Assembly: GCA_020072645.1 (NCBI GenBank)
Contig: JAIQGK010000004.1
Location: 210,117-274,116 of the forward strand
From: Terriglobia bacterium
GTDB lineage: Bacteria; Acidobacteriota; Terriglobia; Terriglobales; Acidobacteriaceae
DNA length: 64,000 nucleotides
Direction: 5' to 3'
Each line of letters begins with the position of its first letter. Position 1 is the stretch's first letter. The notes below the pieces were generated by a model. It had not been told where the DNA came from, did no database searches, and saw only the letters and a program-made list of their open reading frames with translations. Below, piece after piece: positions 47,319-55,639 of the stretch. The translations under genes were made by a program, and so were the position numbers.

Positions 47319-49355
47319 ATGGGCCAGGATCGGAGTGCCACTGGGCCCGTGGCATCGAAATTAGTATTGGCCGTATTGTTCATCAGCCTGACCGGCACGC
47401 TTATCTGCTGGCGGCTGGCGGTAGGTAATGAGCGCGCCCATATTCAAAGGATGACTCATCTCGCCGCTTCTGCGGTCGCAGCCGATCTCCGCTCTGACAT
47501 GGACGCACGGCTGCTGGGGCAGGTTCGGCTCGCGAAGATGTGGGAGTTCGATGAGCCCAACTACGATCAATGGATGGCTTTCGCCGGACTCTATGTTGAG
47601 CATCATCCCGGCTGCCTCGCCATTGAATGGCTTGATCCCAAATATCAGGAACGCTGGATCGTCAGATCCCCTGGAGAAACTTCTCCTCTCCCCGGCAACG
47701 GCACGCGTGAAAGTTTGCTGCAAAGCGCGTTGCGATCCAAAGAGCCGGCGCTCTCAAATTTGCTGAAGTCGCCCGGCGGCCGGAAGCAATGGCTCAATGT
47801 TGTGCCGATCTACCAAAAAGGACAGTTTCGGGGATTCGTCCTCGCATCTTTTGACGCCCAGCGTTCTCTCGACACTATGTTTGAGGACATCAAAGGCCTG
47901 AATTTTTCCGTCGCCATTGAAGAAAACGGCATGGAGGCGTTTCGTCTGGATGGCAGTACAACCAGGAACGAACAAGAATGGCCGCAAACCATCGATGTTC
48001 CTCTCCAGGGCCGGACATGGCGTTTGAAGGTCTGGTCCAAGCCGGAAGCAATGGGGGAAATGCGCTCCAACCTGCCAATGGTGACTTTGTTGGCTGGCCT
48101 GAGCGCCTGCCTGCTGCTGGTAGTGATTGCGCAAATGGTGGAAAAGCTAAGAGCGGAGATCGGGGAACGCAAGCGCTTTGAGGCTTCATTGCGTGCGTCG
48201 CAAGCCCGGTTCGCCGGCATTCTGGCGATCTCTGCTGAAGCCATCATCTCGGCTGATGCGGACATGCGCATCACGCTGTATAACCAGTCCGCCGAAAATA
48301 TTTTTGGGTTTTCCGCCAGGGAGGCGTTGGGACAGCCCCTCGATATATTGATCCCCGGGCACTTCCACACGGCCCACGCGCGGCACGTGGCAGAATTTTC
48401 AGAATCGGCAAAGCAGAGCTTGCACATGTCAAAACGCCGGCGGGTGTTTGGTCTGAGAAAAGACGGAACAGAGTTTCCCATGACGGCTTCAGTGTCACGG
48501 CTCGACCTTGGCGAGGAAAAAATTTTCACCATCATTTGCAGCGACATAACCCAGGAGGTACGCGCCGCCGAGGAACTCCGCAAGGCGCATGACGAGTTGG
48601 AACTCCGTGTTCGAGAGAGGACCGCTGACCTGGAGCAAAGCAATCTGTTACTGCAAAACGAGATCATCGAGCGCAAGGAAGCCGAGCAACAGGTGGAGGA
48701 CCTTTCCCGGCGCATGATGCGCGTCCAGGAAGAGGAACGCCGGAATCTGGCCCGTGAACTCCATGATGGCGCCACTCAGAACATGGTTGCACTCACACTG
48801 AATATGGCCCCTATTCTGGATTCGATTGATGTCGCTCCCGCCACCCGTTCCGTGATTGAAGAATGCATGCGGCTGATCGACGAAAGCACCAGCGAACTGC
48901 GCACAATTTCTTATCTACTGCACCCACCGCTTCTTGAGGAACTGGGCTTGAGCCGGACTCTCCGCGGTTATGTGGAGGGCTTCAGTAGACGCAGTGGTGT
49001 GGCCGTCTCCCTGACCACACAGGGTGAATTGGACAGGCTGGGCTTTGACGTGGAGTTGGCGGTCTTTCGCATTGTGCAGGAGTCGCTCTCCAACGTCCAT
49101 CGCCACTCCCATAGCTCAACCGCCAATATCCTGCTGATTCGCCAAGGCTCGTCTTTGAATCTGGAGATCGCAGACCAGGGCAGGGGAATGCCGCCGGGCA
49201 AGGACAAAGCGGGGGTTGGCATTGGCAGCATACGGGAGCGTGTACGCCTCTTGAAAGGCACCGTGAATATCAGCTCTGATGCCTCGGGTACTATCATCTC
49301 AATCAGCCTGCCCGTGCCCGAGGACCAAGCAGCTTCTTCCGGCGCGGTTGCCTAG
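47319..49355 (+). CDS. PAS sensor histidine kinase, NarX/DegS class
   Basis: A membrane sensor kinase of 678 residues. TM1 is about residues 14-32 (LVLAVLFISLTGTLICW). A CHASE-like extracytoplasmic sensor region follows (residues about 35-245), then TM2 (VTLLAGLSACLLLVVIAQMV). A PAS domain (RFAGILAISAEAIISADADM, IFGFSAREALG) and a coiled coil lead to the HisKA_3 dimerisation domain with the phospho-His at H482 in NLARELHDGATQN. The HATPase domain is recognised by ADQGRGMPPGKDKAGVGIGS. GGAGG about 10 nt upstream supports the ATG. Likely phosphorylates the divergent NarL-type regulator (46225-46857) and perhaps the receiver at 49554. Confidence 0.94.
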   Translation: MGQDRSATGPVASKLVLAVLFISLTGTLICWRLAVGNERAHIQRMTHLAASAVAADLRSDMDARLLGQVRLAKMWEFDEPNYDQWMAFAGLYVEHHPGCLAIEWLDPKYQERWIVRSPGETSPLPGNGTRESLLQSALRSKEPALSNLLKSPGGRKQWLNVVPIYQKGQFRGFVLASFDAQRSLDTMFEDIKGLNFSVAIEENGMEAFRLDGSTTRNEQEWPQTIDVPLQGRTWRLKVWSKPEAMGEMRSNLPMVTLLAGLSACLLLVVIAQMVEKLRAEIGERKRFEASLRASQARFAGILAISAEAIISADADMRITLYNQSAENIFGFSAREALGQPLDILIPGHFHTAHARHVAEFSESAKQSLHMSKRRRVFGLRKDGTEFPMTASVSRLDLGEEKIFTIICSDITQEVRAAEELRKAHDELELRVRERTADLEQSNLLLQNEIIERKEAEQQVEDLSRRMMRVQEEERRNLARELHDGATQNMVALTLNMAPILDSIDVAPATRSVIEECMRLIDESTSELRTISYLLHPPLLEELGLSRTLRGYVEGFSRRSGVAVSLTTQGELDRLGFDVELAVFRIVQESLSNVHRHSHSSTANILLIRQGSSLNLEIADQGRGMPPGKDKAGVGIGSIRERVRLLKGTVNISSDASGTIISISLPVPEDQAASSGAVA

Positions 49356-49385
49356 TTAGGGTCTTCCGGAGTTTCCTTTTTCAAA

Positions 49386-49403
49386 ATCAGGAATCTACCT
49401 GAT
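49386..49403 (+). terminator. weak hairpin after the kinase gene
   Basis: ATCAGG (49386-49391) pairs with CCTGAT (49398-49403) around AATCTA, 31 bp after the kinase stop. The stem is short and has no T tract, so this is a weak terminator candidate. Confidence 0.3.
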
Positions 49404-49439
49404 GCGCCCGCTTCAATTTTCCACTAGAAGTGGAGTGCG

Positions 49440-49458
49440 ACATTAGAAATTCTAAAGT
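49440..49458. promoter_or_regulatory. second copy of the ACATTAGAA-NN-TCTAA operator core
   Basis: ACATTAGAAATTCTAAAGT matches the core of the divergent-promoter palindrome (ACATTAGAATCTCTAATGT) at 16 of 19 positions and has TTAGAA/TTCTAA half-sites. It is 96 bp before the start of the receiver gene at 49554. Confidence 0.55.
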
Positions 49459-49553
49459 TTCGCGCTCCTACACGCCACGGGCAGTGTATCGACACGCATG
49501 ACTTTATCGTCCCATGCAGGGCGGACTGTACGGGATGCTGACTGGAGCCAAAG

Positions 49554-49958
49554 ATGACAGCTGATGTCAGTCACATTCGCACCATGATAGTGGACGATTC
49601 GCCCAGGTTCATTCGTACCGTATGCTGTTTTCTCGCGCAGTGTAAGGCAGTTGAAGTGGTTGCCACCGCGAATGGCGCCAGCGAGGCGCTCCGGGCTGTA
49701 GAAAGGCTAAGGCCTGACCTCGTTCTGATGGATTTCCATATGCCATTGGTGAACGGTCTTAAAGCCATGGAACTGATTCGCCGCCGTTCTCCGTCAACGC
49801 GTGTTGTTATTATCACCGGATATGACTCGGCAGAGCTGCGCGAAGCATCGCTGGAAAGCGGCGCTCTGGCTTTCATCCCCAAGTTGTATGTAAGCCGGGA
49901 ACTGCCGCATCTGCTTGCTGAAATTGCTGCCAGCTTGGCTGCCAACCAAGTTCACTGA
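49554..49958 (+). CDS. single-domain response-regulator receiver
   Basis: A stand-alone receiver of 134 residues: MIVDDSPRFIRTVCCFLA, phospho-acceptor D60 in LVLMDFHMPLVNG, the conserved Thr in VVIITGYDSAELRE, and Lys in FIPKLYVSREL. There is no output domain, so it may act by protein interaction or as a phosphate sink. GGAG lies 7 nt before the ATG. The gene is 199 bp after the histidine kinase and has a copy of the operator found in the kinase/regulator promoter, so it is probably part of the same signalling set. Confidence 0.9.
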   Translation: MTADVSHIRTMIVDDSPRFIRTVCCFLAQCKAVEVVATANGASEALRAVERLRPDLVLMDFHMPLVNGLKAMELIRRRSPSTRVVIITGYDSAELREASLESGALAFIPKLYVSRELPHLLAEIAASLAANQVH

Positions 49959-49996
49959 AATCAAGGCTGTTTCAATGCTGAAGAAAGGCTGCGGTT

Positions 49997-51457
49997 CTAG
50001 GGGCGAGATCTCCTCGCAGCAGCGCGATTCGGCATGGGACACACCAGTACAGGAAGGCCGCAGATCATTTCCAATAAGTGACGGCCTGCGGCAATCTTTT
50101 CTGCCAGCATGTTGTCCTGGCGCAGCCCTTGGGCCTGTATCAAGATATAGTTTGCGTGGTGACTCACTTTAATGCGCTTGATCTGGCCATCACGCTCGTC
50201 GTCCAAAGCATTGGCCAGGCGCAGAATCCCGGCCAGCAGCATGATGATCTTCCGCTGTGCGGTGGGGATATCCCGCAACCGTGCGGCTTGAGGAAGGGCG
50301 CCGCGATGATAGCGTGCTACGCTGGCCATGGTCATCACTTCCAGTCGCGTCCATCCCACGATGCGATCAAGACTACTGACCATCTGCTGAGTGCTTTTGT
50401 GATGATTCTTTTCGCCGGCAAACCTGCCAACTTCATGCACCATGGCGGCGGCTTTCAGCAGCTCGCGTGAATTTTTGTCGGCGCCCTTCAACAGCCCCAG
50501 GTGCGCCAGGCTGTCATGAATTTGAATGGCGAACCGGGTAACGCGGCGGTTATGCTGCAAATCGCTATCCATGAAAGAGGACCAGGCTTGCAGCCTTTTA
50601 AGCGACGCCTCTCGCGCAGCTTTCCCTTGAGGCAGCGCGGACCGCCAAACGCGCCACAAGGAGCTTTCTCCAACCATAACCTCGGAATAAAGATTGGCTC
50701 GTTGCAGGCGCTCCGCCGCCACAGCTTCTTCCCATCGTTGCAGCGCCGCAGGCGCGGCGGAAGCGCATACTGACAAGACCGTCTCGCGTACTACATCCAG
50801 ATCATGGATTTCACCCAGCAGGTCCTGGATGTGTTTAAGCCCGGCTTTCCATTCGTGGTGCAGCTGTGGCAAAAAGTTTTCCACCACGTAACGAAACTTC
50901 TTTAGTCCGATACGCAGCTTATGAAACGCTATGTCATTGCCCGACTTCAGCGCAGCAGCTTCCAATCTTCGCGCAGCAATCAATTTCTCCAGGGCAAGCA
51001 CCTGAAACACGTGCGATCCCAGCGGCAGGCGTCGAGCACGCTGGCCCAGTTGGCGAGTCCAACTCTGCCATTGTTTTCGATCAAAGACATCAATCGCGGA
51101 TTTAGCCTGTTCTTGTAAAGATGCTTCCTGCCTGCGCAGATGGTCTAGAAGTTGTCGTGTGATCGGATCGTCAGCCTGGCCGAGCTTCTGTGTCCATTCC
51201 GTAATGACGTGGCAGTCACGCAACGCACCCAGGTTGTCAAATAGCGCCGTAGCCTGCCGGCGCATCCTCTTCCAGTCTTTGTGCGGGTCGATGGCGCGGA
51301 ACCCGTCTGCCATGGAACGGCATCTGCGGAGAGCAACGCGAAGATCGTGGACTGCTTCGCTATCGAAGCCGTCTGCAGCTTTGTCCGCTTCCTTTGGGAC
51401 CTGGTTCATCCAATGGACCAGGCCAGAGTCTTTGCGAATTGGACGTTTGGCAGTCAC
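49997..51457 (-). CDS. CHAD domain fused to a Ppx/GppA-type HD domain
   Basis: 486 residues. The N-terminal ~300 residues are a CHAD domain, helical with the conserved His and basic residues (VHDLRVALRRCRSMADGFR, LGALRDCHVITEW, FHKLRIGLKKFRYVVENFLP, HIQDLLGEIHDLDV). CHAD domains bind polyphosphate. The C-terminal ~180 residues resemble the HD-like domain of Ppx/GppA phosphatases (LLKAAAMVHEVGRFAGEKNH, HHKSTQQMV, LAGILRLANALDDER). The usual HD pair is H-E here, so catalysis is uncertain. The start is GTG 51457. It lies downstream of a Nudix gene on the same strand (111 bp gap). Likely role: polyphosphate binding or sensing, possibly hydrolysis. Confidence 0.88.
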   Translation of the reverse strand: MTAKRPIRKDSGLVHWMNQVPKEADKAADGFDSEAVHDLRVALRRCRSMADGFRAIDPHKDWKRMRRQATALFDNLGALRDCHVITEWTQKLGQADDPITRQLLDHLRRQEASLQEQAKSAIDVFDRKQWQSWTRQLGQRARRLPLGSHVFQVLALEKLIAARRLEAAALKSGNDIAFHKLRIGLKKFRYVVENFLPQLHHEWKAGLKHIQDLLGEIHDLDVVRETVLSVCASAAPAALQRWEEAVAAERLQRANLYSEVMVGESSLWRVWRSALPQGKAAREASLKRLQAWSSFMDSDLQHNRRVTRFAIQIHDSLAHLGLLKGADKNSRELLKAAAMVHEVGRFAGEKNHHKSTQQMVSSLDRIVGWTRLEVMTMASVARYHRGALPQAARLRDIPTAQRKIIMLLAGILRLANALDDERDGQIKRIKVSHHANYILIQAQGLRQDNMLAEKIAAGRHLLEMICGLPVLVCPMPNRAAARRSRP

Positions 51458-51568
51458 AGCAAAGCTCTTTATCGCACAACATTAGGTTAACAGTTTGGCT
51501 TTGCTCTGCGCCAACAGATATCCGGACCAGGCACCGGAAAGAGCAGGTCAGGAAGCGCGGCAAGTTGC

Positions 51569-52114
51569 TTATCGCGCGGAAGCCAGCCGTCTCCGTCCCT
51601 GTATGCGAACCAGAAATTCGGTCTGCTTTCTGCTTTTCACCGTGAGTTGGTCTAGCGCACCGTCAATCATTCTCGCGATTTGCTTCGAGTACGGCGAGGG
51701 GCGACCTTCTGCAAGGCGCTTTCTGGCCTGGTGAGCGGAAAACCAGGTTGGATTGCGATCGCTTTCCTGCGGATCCTCCGTGCTGTGGACCTCCAGAAGG
51801 AATGCTGCGATGCGAACTTCCCGCGTGAGGGAATCGTGCCCTAGTGTGCGCTTGGTGTCCAGATAATGTCCGAAATGACTGTTTTCAATCCTGCCTTTAA
51901 CGCCCGCTTCCTCCCAGGCCTCGCGCGAGGCGCTTTCACTGGGTGACAGGCTGGGACACAGCCGGCCTTTGGGAAAAGTCCATTTGCCTGAGCTGGTATT
52001 TACGAGCAGGAATTCCACAGATGGGCCGTTCAGCCGATAACACACGGCTGCCACTTGCACCGGCAGCTCCGTACCCATCGCAAGCCGCGCCAAACCAGCA
52101 AAAAATTGCGCCAC
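51569..52114 (-). CDS. Nudix hydrolase
   Basis: 181 residues; pyrophosphohydrolase of the Nudix fold. The core is VAAVCYRLNGPSVEFLLVNT, then GKWTFPKGRL and the Nudix box region SPSESASREAWEEAGVKG. The REAWEEAG half is intact, but the first Glu of the GX5E part is replaced. WTFPKGRL resembles diphosphoinositol-polyphosphate and Ap4A hydrolases. The C-terminal ~40 residues are an Arg/Lys-rich extension. The start is GTG 52114, with AAGGAGGG upstream. It is followed on its strand by the CHAD-Ppx gene, so a joint role in phosphate-rich polymers or nucleotides is plausible. Confidence 0.88.
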   Translation of the reverse strand: MAQFFAGLARLAMGTELPVQVAAVCYRLNGPSVEFLLVNTSSGKWTFPKGRLCPSLSPSESASREAWEEAGVKGRIENSHFGHYLDTKRTLGHDSLTREVRIAAFLLEVHSTEDPQESDRNPTWFSAHQARKRLAEGRPSPYSKQIARMIDGALDQLTVKSRKQTEFLVRIQGRRRLASAR

Positions 52115-52521
52115 TAAGCCCTCCTTGATGCGGCGGTGCGGCGGCCTCTAAACAGGGCTGCACAACGTCCGCTGCAGTCACCTTATGGTAATAGGATGGC
52201 GCAAATCAATAACTTTGGTAATACTCCCTGCACTTTTCACCAGAGTTTAACCTTCTGTACACAAATTGAGGCTTGCAAAGGGCACCAACGCGAATCTTCT
52301 TTGATCGGGAGGTTGGACCGGCGGAACAGGCAGGGGAAGTGTTTGAGGGGGCATAATTCTCTCGCTGGCAGAAGAGGTAGGAAGCCAAGGTCAAAACGGC
52401 TGCTCCCAACTTAGATCGTCTCTCATCGGGCGCCACACATACCTTGTGGAGTTTCTGCCATCGTGCTTCTGCTATCCAATTTTCCGTCAAGCCCGAAGAT
52501 TTACGCAGCATCGTCCCGTGA
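52115..52521. other. intergenic region, nothing clear
   Basis: About 400 bp between the Nudix gene (divergent side) and the end of the barrel gene. Frames crossing it do not look like coding sequence. No RNA gene, repeat or clear promoter motif was seen. Confidence 0.35.
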
Positions 52522-53211
52522 TCAGAAGCGAACTCCTGTTGTGACAGGAATGACACGAGTAATGAATGTGCTGCTGGGTATGTAGTGATAACGTGCCTCG
52601 AAGTATAAGCGGTATCGTGGGGTGTCACCGACCTTAATGGTGAAGCCAACTCCGGCATTGCCGCCAAAAACCGCGTCAGAAAAACCCGTATGGGTTGTTG
52701 CCACCACCACGGTCCCGGATGAACAGGTAAAACCCCACCATGTCCAGGCGGAAGTACACGTGGTTCCGGCAGGCGGAGTAACGGTTTTGCTGAAGCTTGC
52801 GTTACGGTAATAAACCCCTCCGCCGGCGATCAGATAAGCCCCAACCCGCTTGCCGCGCGCTTCCAGTTTGTAGTTGCCGGTGAGCGAAAAAAGATTGCTG
52901 TGGCCATTTAAATCCGTGGATTGCAGAGCTGTCCGCAACGGTCCCAGGGCGGCATCCGTGGGATACAGCCAGTTCCACATGAATTCGCCAACAAATGCGT
53001 TATAACGATTGAAGTTATATCCAGCGCCAGCAACTACGCCAGTGCCGAACGTGACAAACTCAGAGGTGCTGCCTGCAGGTACCGTGACGGGGAAGCCAAG
53101 GTTCGTGTTGAGTTTGCTGTTCTCATCATATTCATGCTGGCCAAACAAAGGCGTGGTGCATAAGAAAGTTATTAGACTGGCTGCCAGCAACAACCTGTAG
53201 GAGCTGCGCAT
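52522..53211 (-). CDS. outer-membrane beta-barrel protein
   Basis: 229 residues with signal peptide (MRSSYRLLLAASLITFLCTT, ending PLFGQ). Alternating hydrophobic strands are typical of OmpA/OprF-like barrels (GTGVVAGAGYNFNRYNAFVG, FSLTGNYKLEARGKRVGAYL, GNAGVGFTIKVGDTPRYRLY, FEARYHYIPSS) and end in the aromatic C-terminal strand VTTGVRF, as needed for BAM insertion. The family is common in Acidobacteria and function is unknown. ATG 53211 is set by GGAGGG about 9 nt upstream. The frame extends to 53298 without a start resembling a signal peptide. Confidence 0.88.
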   Translation of the reverse strand: MRSSYRLLLAASLITFLCTTPLFGQHEYDENSKLNTNLGFPVTVPAGSTSEFVTFGTGVVAGAGYNFNRYNAFVGEFMWNWLYPTDAALGPLRTALQSTDLNGHSNLFSLTGNYKLEARGKRVGAYLIAGGGVYYRNASFSKTVTPPAGTTCTSAWTWWGFTCSSGTVVVATTHTGFSDAVFGGNAGVGFTIKVGDTPRYRLYFEARYHYIPSSTFITRVIPVTTGVRF

Positions 53212-53547
53212 AAACCTTAACCCTCCACGTTTTCCTGTCGCCGCGATCCCGATTTTCCTGGTTTTTGCAGAAGCCGCCAATCTAGTGCACATCAACACTG
53301 CTTTGCTGTGATATAGGTCACTGCTCTAGCGCAGTCTCTGCTTGCCTTTACCGGTGTAATCGGAAGTTATATCGGGAAAGCAATTCTGCTGGAGTGCGAG
53401 AATTTAGCGAGATCAACAGTACTGGGTTGAGATCGATGAAATCTTTTTGCACGGTCTCGATTCGGTGGACGTATTGGGATGTGCGCCATCTATCCCACAA
53501 GCAAGCGTGCATGCAGTATGCAGTTGCGTGATATACCATTGGAACTG

Positions 53548-54321
53548 ATGACAAAGAGATTGCTGCTCGCAGGCGCATTGTGGTGCGTGATCATTAACAG
53601 CTTTTCGCAACGGGTGTGCGGGCAGGGAACTCAGCCTCAATCGTCGAACTCTCAACAGGCACCGCAGGCAGCGGATCAAGACAGTCATCCAAAATCCGCT
53701 CCTCTGCCTCCATCGGATGCAAAAAAGGGAACTGCTTCCAGCGCGACCACCAATCAGAGCAGCACCGTAGGGGATCCAGCATCTTTCAGGCCGCTCAATG
53801 TAAAAGACAAGCTGCGTTACTTCGCCGTCGAGTCATTTCGGCCGGGTATTTATCCGGTGGCTGCGTTTTACGACGGATTAACCATGGCGAATCCGCCAAA
53901 GGCTTATCCGCCGGAATGGCGACAGGGTTTCCCCGGCTTTGCCCGCAACTATGGCGACTTTATGGCAAGCTGGGCGTCTGTGCAGGGTGGAAAATTTGTG
54001 GCTGCGTCAATTCTGCATGAAGACCCGCGATATTTTATCTCGACAAACAAGAATTTTTTTGCGCGAGTCGCCAATGCGGTCCGCTATGCTGTGATTGATC
54101 GCAGTGACTCCGGGCATCCACGGCTGGCTGTGGCGAATGTGGCTGGCGCGTTTGCCGGCGGCTTTGTCGGCAATGCCTATTTGCCGGATCCGTATGCTAA
54201 CGCTTCGCACGGATTCACCCGCAGCGCGCTCGCATTGACCGGTTTTGTCACCAGCAATCTGGCCGACGAGTTTCACCCGGAAATTCACAGACTTGCCAGA
54301 AAATTCCATCTGCCGTTTTAG
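53548..54321 (+). CDS. exported protein of unknown function
   Basis: About 257 residues from ATG 53548 (alternatives at 53518 and 53479). A signal peptide (KRLLLAGALWCVIINSFSQR) is followed by a disordered Ser/Gln/Pro-rich linker. A conserved-looking domain comes next: KDKLRYFAVESFRPGIYPVA, RNYGDFMASWASVQGGKFVA, ILHEDPRYFIS, then NVAGAFAGGFVGNAYLP with small-residue-rich hydrophobic helices. I do not recognise the family, though proteins of this type are frequent in Acidobacteria. It is divergent from the barrel gene, with a 336-bp gap that shows nothing else clear. Confidence 0.7.
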   Translation: MTKRLLLAGALWCVIINSFSQRVCGQGTQPQSSNSQQAPQAADQDSHPKSAPLPPSDAKKGTASSATTNQSSTVGDPASFRPLNVKDKLRYFAVESFRPGIYPVAAFYDGLTMANPPKAYPPEWRQGFPGFARNYGDFMASWASVQGGKFVAASILHEDPRYFISTNKNFFARVANAVRYAVIDRSDSGHPRLAVANVAGAFAGGFVGNAYLPDPYANASHGFTRSALALTGFVTSNLADEFHPEIHRLARKFHLPF

Positions 54322-54393
54322 CAGTTAGGTAGCTCTGCTGATCTCCGATCTTCCCGAATGCTTCCACTTCCTGTTAAGCTACTTCCTTCCTGA

Positions 54394-54912
54394 ATGCCGG
54401 TCTCTCTCGCCAACTCCGGAGTGGTTTACGACGCGCTGAAGAAATGCGGCATCGGCCTTGTCTCTGCTCTGCCTGAGACGTGGCTGGTGCACCTGATTCG
54501 CATGGCTGAAGACGATCCCAAAATGATCCTGGTACGTCTTGCCAAGGAAGAAGAAGGCGTGGGAATTTCCGCGGGCGCACACTTTGCGGGCGTGAAGTCC
54601 GCCATGCTGATGCAGAACCACGGCTTCCTTGCCAGCATTAACGGAATTGTTTCTTTCGCGCAGCTCTACCGCATTCCGTTGCTGATGCTCATCAGCTATC
54701 GCGGCCACTTTGGCGAGCGCGATCCCTGGCAGACGCAGGGCGGCGGTGTGACGGAGCCTCTGCTGCGTGCATTGGGCATTCCATATTCATTTTTAGATGA
54801 TCCCGCAAAAGTAGAAAAGCGCATTGCTGAAGCCCAGACTTGGGCCTATGCCAGTTTGCATCCCGCTGCGTTGCTGCTCACGCGTGAACTCATGTGGGAG
54901 GAGCCCGCATGA
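54394..54912 (+). CDS. comD: sulfopyruvate decarboxylase-type alpha subunit
   Basis: 172 residues. This is the PYR-domain half of a split TPP enzyme, as in sulfopyruvate decarboxylase ComD or phosphonopyruvate decarboxylase. It has the helix VVYDALKKCGIGLVSALPE, the catalytic Glu region RLAKEEEGVGISAGAHFAG and QNHGFLASINGIVSFAQLYR. Its stop overlaps the ATG of the partner gene (ATGA), so the subunits are co-translated. The substrate is not certain: no phosphonate or coenzyme M genes are present in the window, and a cyclase-family hydrolase follows. Confidence 0.85.
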   Translation: MPVSLANSGVVYDALKKCGIGLVSALPETWLVHLIRMAEDDPKMILVRLAKEEEGVGISAGAHFAGVKSAMLMQNHGFLASINGIVSFAQLYRIPLLMLISYRGHFGERDPWQTQGGGVTEPLLRALGIPYSFLDDPAKVEKRIAEAQTWAYASLHPAALLLTRELMWEEPA

Positions 54913-55511
54913 TGCAGCGCCTTGAATGCCTGCGCGCGATCTATGACCAACTGGAAAACTGTTTGGTTGTTACCATCATGGGCGCTGTCGCATGTGAGCT
55001 GCAGTCGCTGGGTCACAAGCCGAACTTTTTCTACCTGCAACATGCCATGGGACTTGGATCGTCCACCGGCTTGGGCCTTGCGCTCTGTCTTCCTCAACAG
55101 AAAGTCGTGGTCTTTGATGGCGATGGCTCCATCCTGATGAACCTTGGCGGATACACGACGCTGGCGCGTTATCGCCCCAGGAATCTGGTGCATGTTGTTT
55201 TTGACAATGAGAGCCTGCTCTCTGTCGGCGGCTTTCCCACCGCTACTTCTACCGGCAGCGACCTTGAAGGCGTGGCTCGCGCATCCGGCATCGCGCGCAC
55301 CAAGACCGTTAGCACAATCGAAGAGTTCAAGCATGCTTTTGACGAAGCGTTAAGAACCAATGATCTTACTTCCATGGTGGCAAAAGTCGAGGCGGTGGGG
55401 CCAAAAGGATACGTGACGGAATTGGCGTTGCTGGAAAACCGGTTTCAGTTCAAGCGGTATATCGAGAAGCTCACCACGGAGGCACGGAGACACGGAGAAA
55501 GCAAAAGCTAA
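54909..55511 (+). CDS. comE: sulfopyruvate decarboxylase-type beta subunit
   Basis: 200 residues. This is the TPP-binding PP-domain half: CLRAIYDQLENCLVVTIMGA, LQHAMGLGSSTGLGLALCLP, and the TPP/Mg motif VFDGDGSILMNLGGYTTLAR. The start is ATG 54909, with GGAGG 6 nt upstream and a 4-bp overlap with the alpha gene. The last ~12 residues (TTEARRHGESKS) are encoded by the left arm of the inverted repeat at 55472-55611, so the natural C-terminus has been extended or replaced by repeat DNA. Forms the active enzyme with the alpha subunit. Confidence 0.86.
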   Translation: MMQRLECLRAIYDQLENCLVVTIMGAVACELQSLGHKPNFFYLQHAMGLGSSTGLGLALCLPQQKVVVFDGDGSILMNLGGYTTLARYRPRNLVHVVFDNESLLSVGGFPTATSTGSDLEGVARASGIARTKTVSTIEEFKHAFDEALRTNDLTSMVAKVEAVGPKGYVTELALLENRFQFKRYIEKLTTEARRHGESKS

Positions 55512-55611
55512 CGAATTGCTCATCGCTCCTAATTGACCAGACGCGAAATGTTTTTATTTTGCTCTTCAGTTTTCAAAAAGCTATTCTCTGTGTCTCCGTG
55601 CCTCCGTGGTG
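55472..55611. repeat. inverted repeat CACCACGGAGGCACGGAGACAC, 28-bp arms
   Basis: The left arm (55472-55499) overlaps the end of comE. The right arm (55584-55611) is its reverse complement with one mismatch (CACGGAGAA versus CACAGAGAA). The spacer is 84 bp. A single copy also occurs at 16994-17014. It looks like a mobile or extragenic palindrome family. As RNA it would form a long hairpin between comE and the cyclase gene. Confidence 0.75.
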
Positions 55612-55639
55612 GATTTTAGTTTTGCAAGAGGAGTCACAT

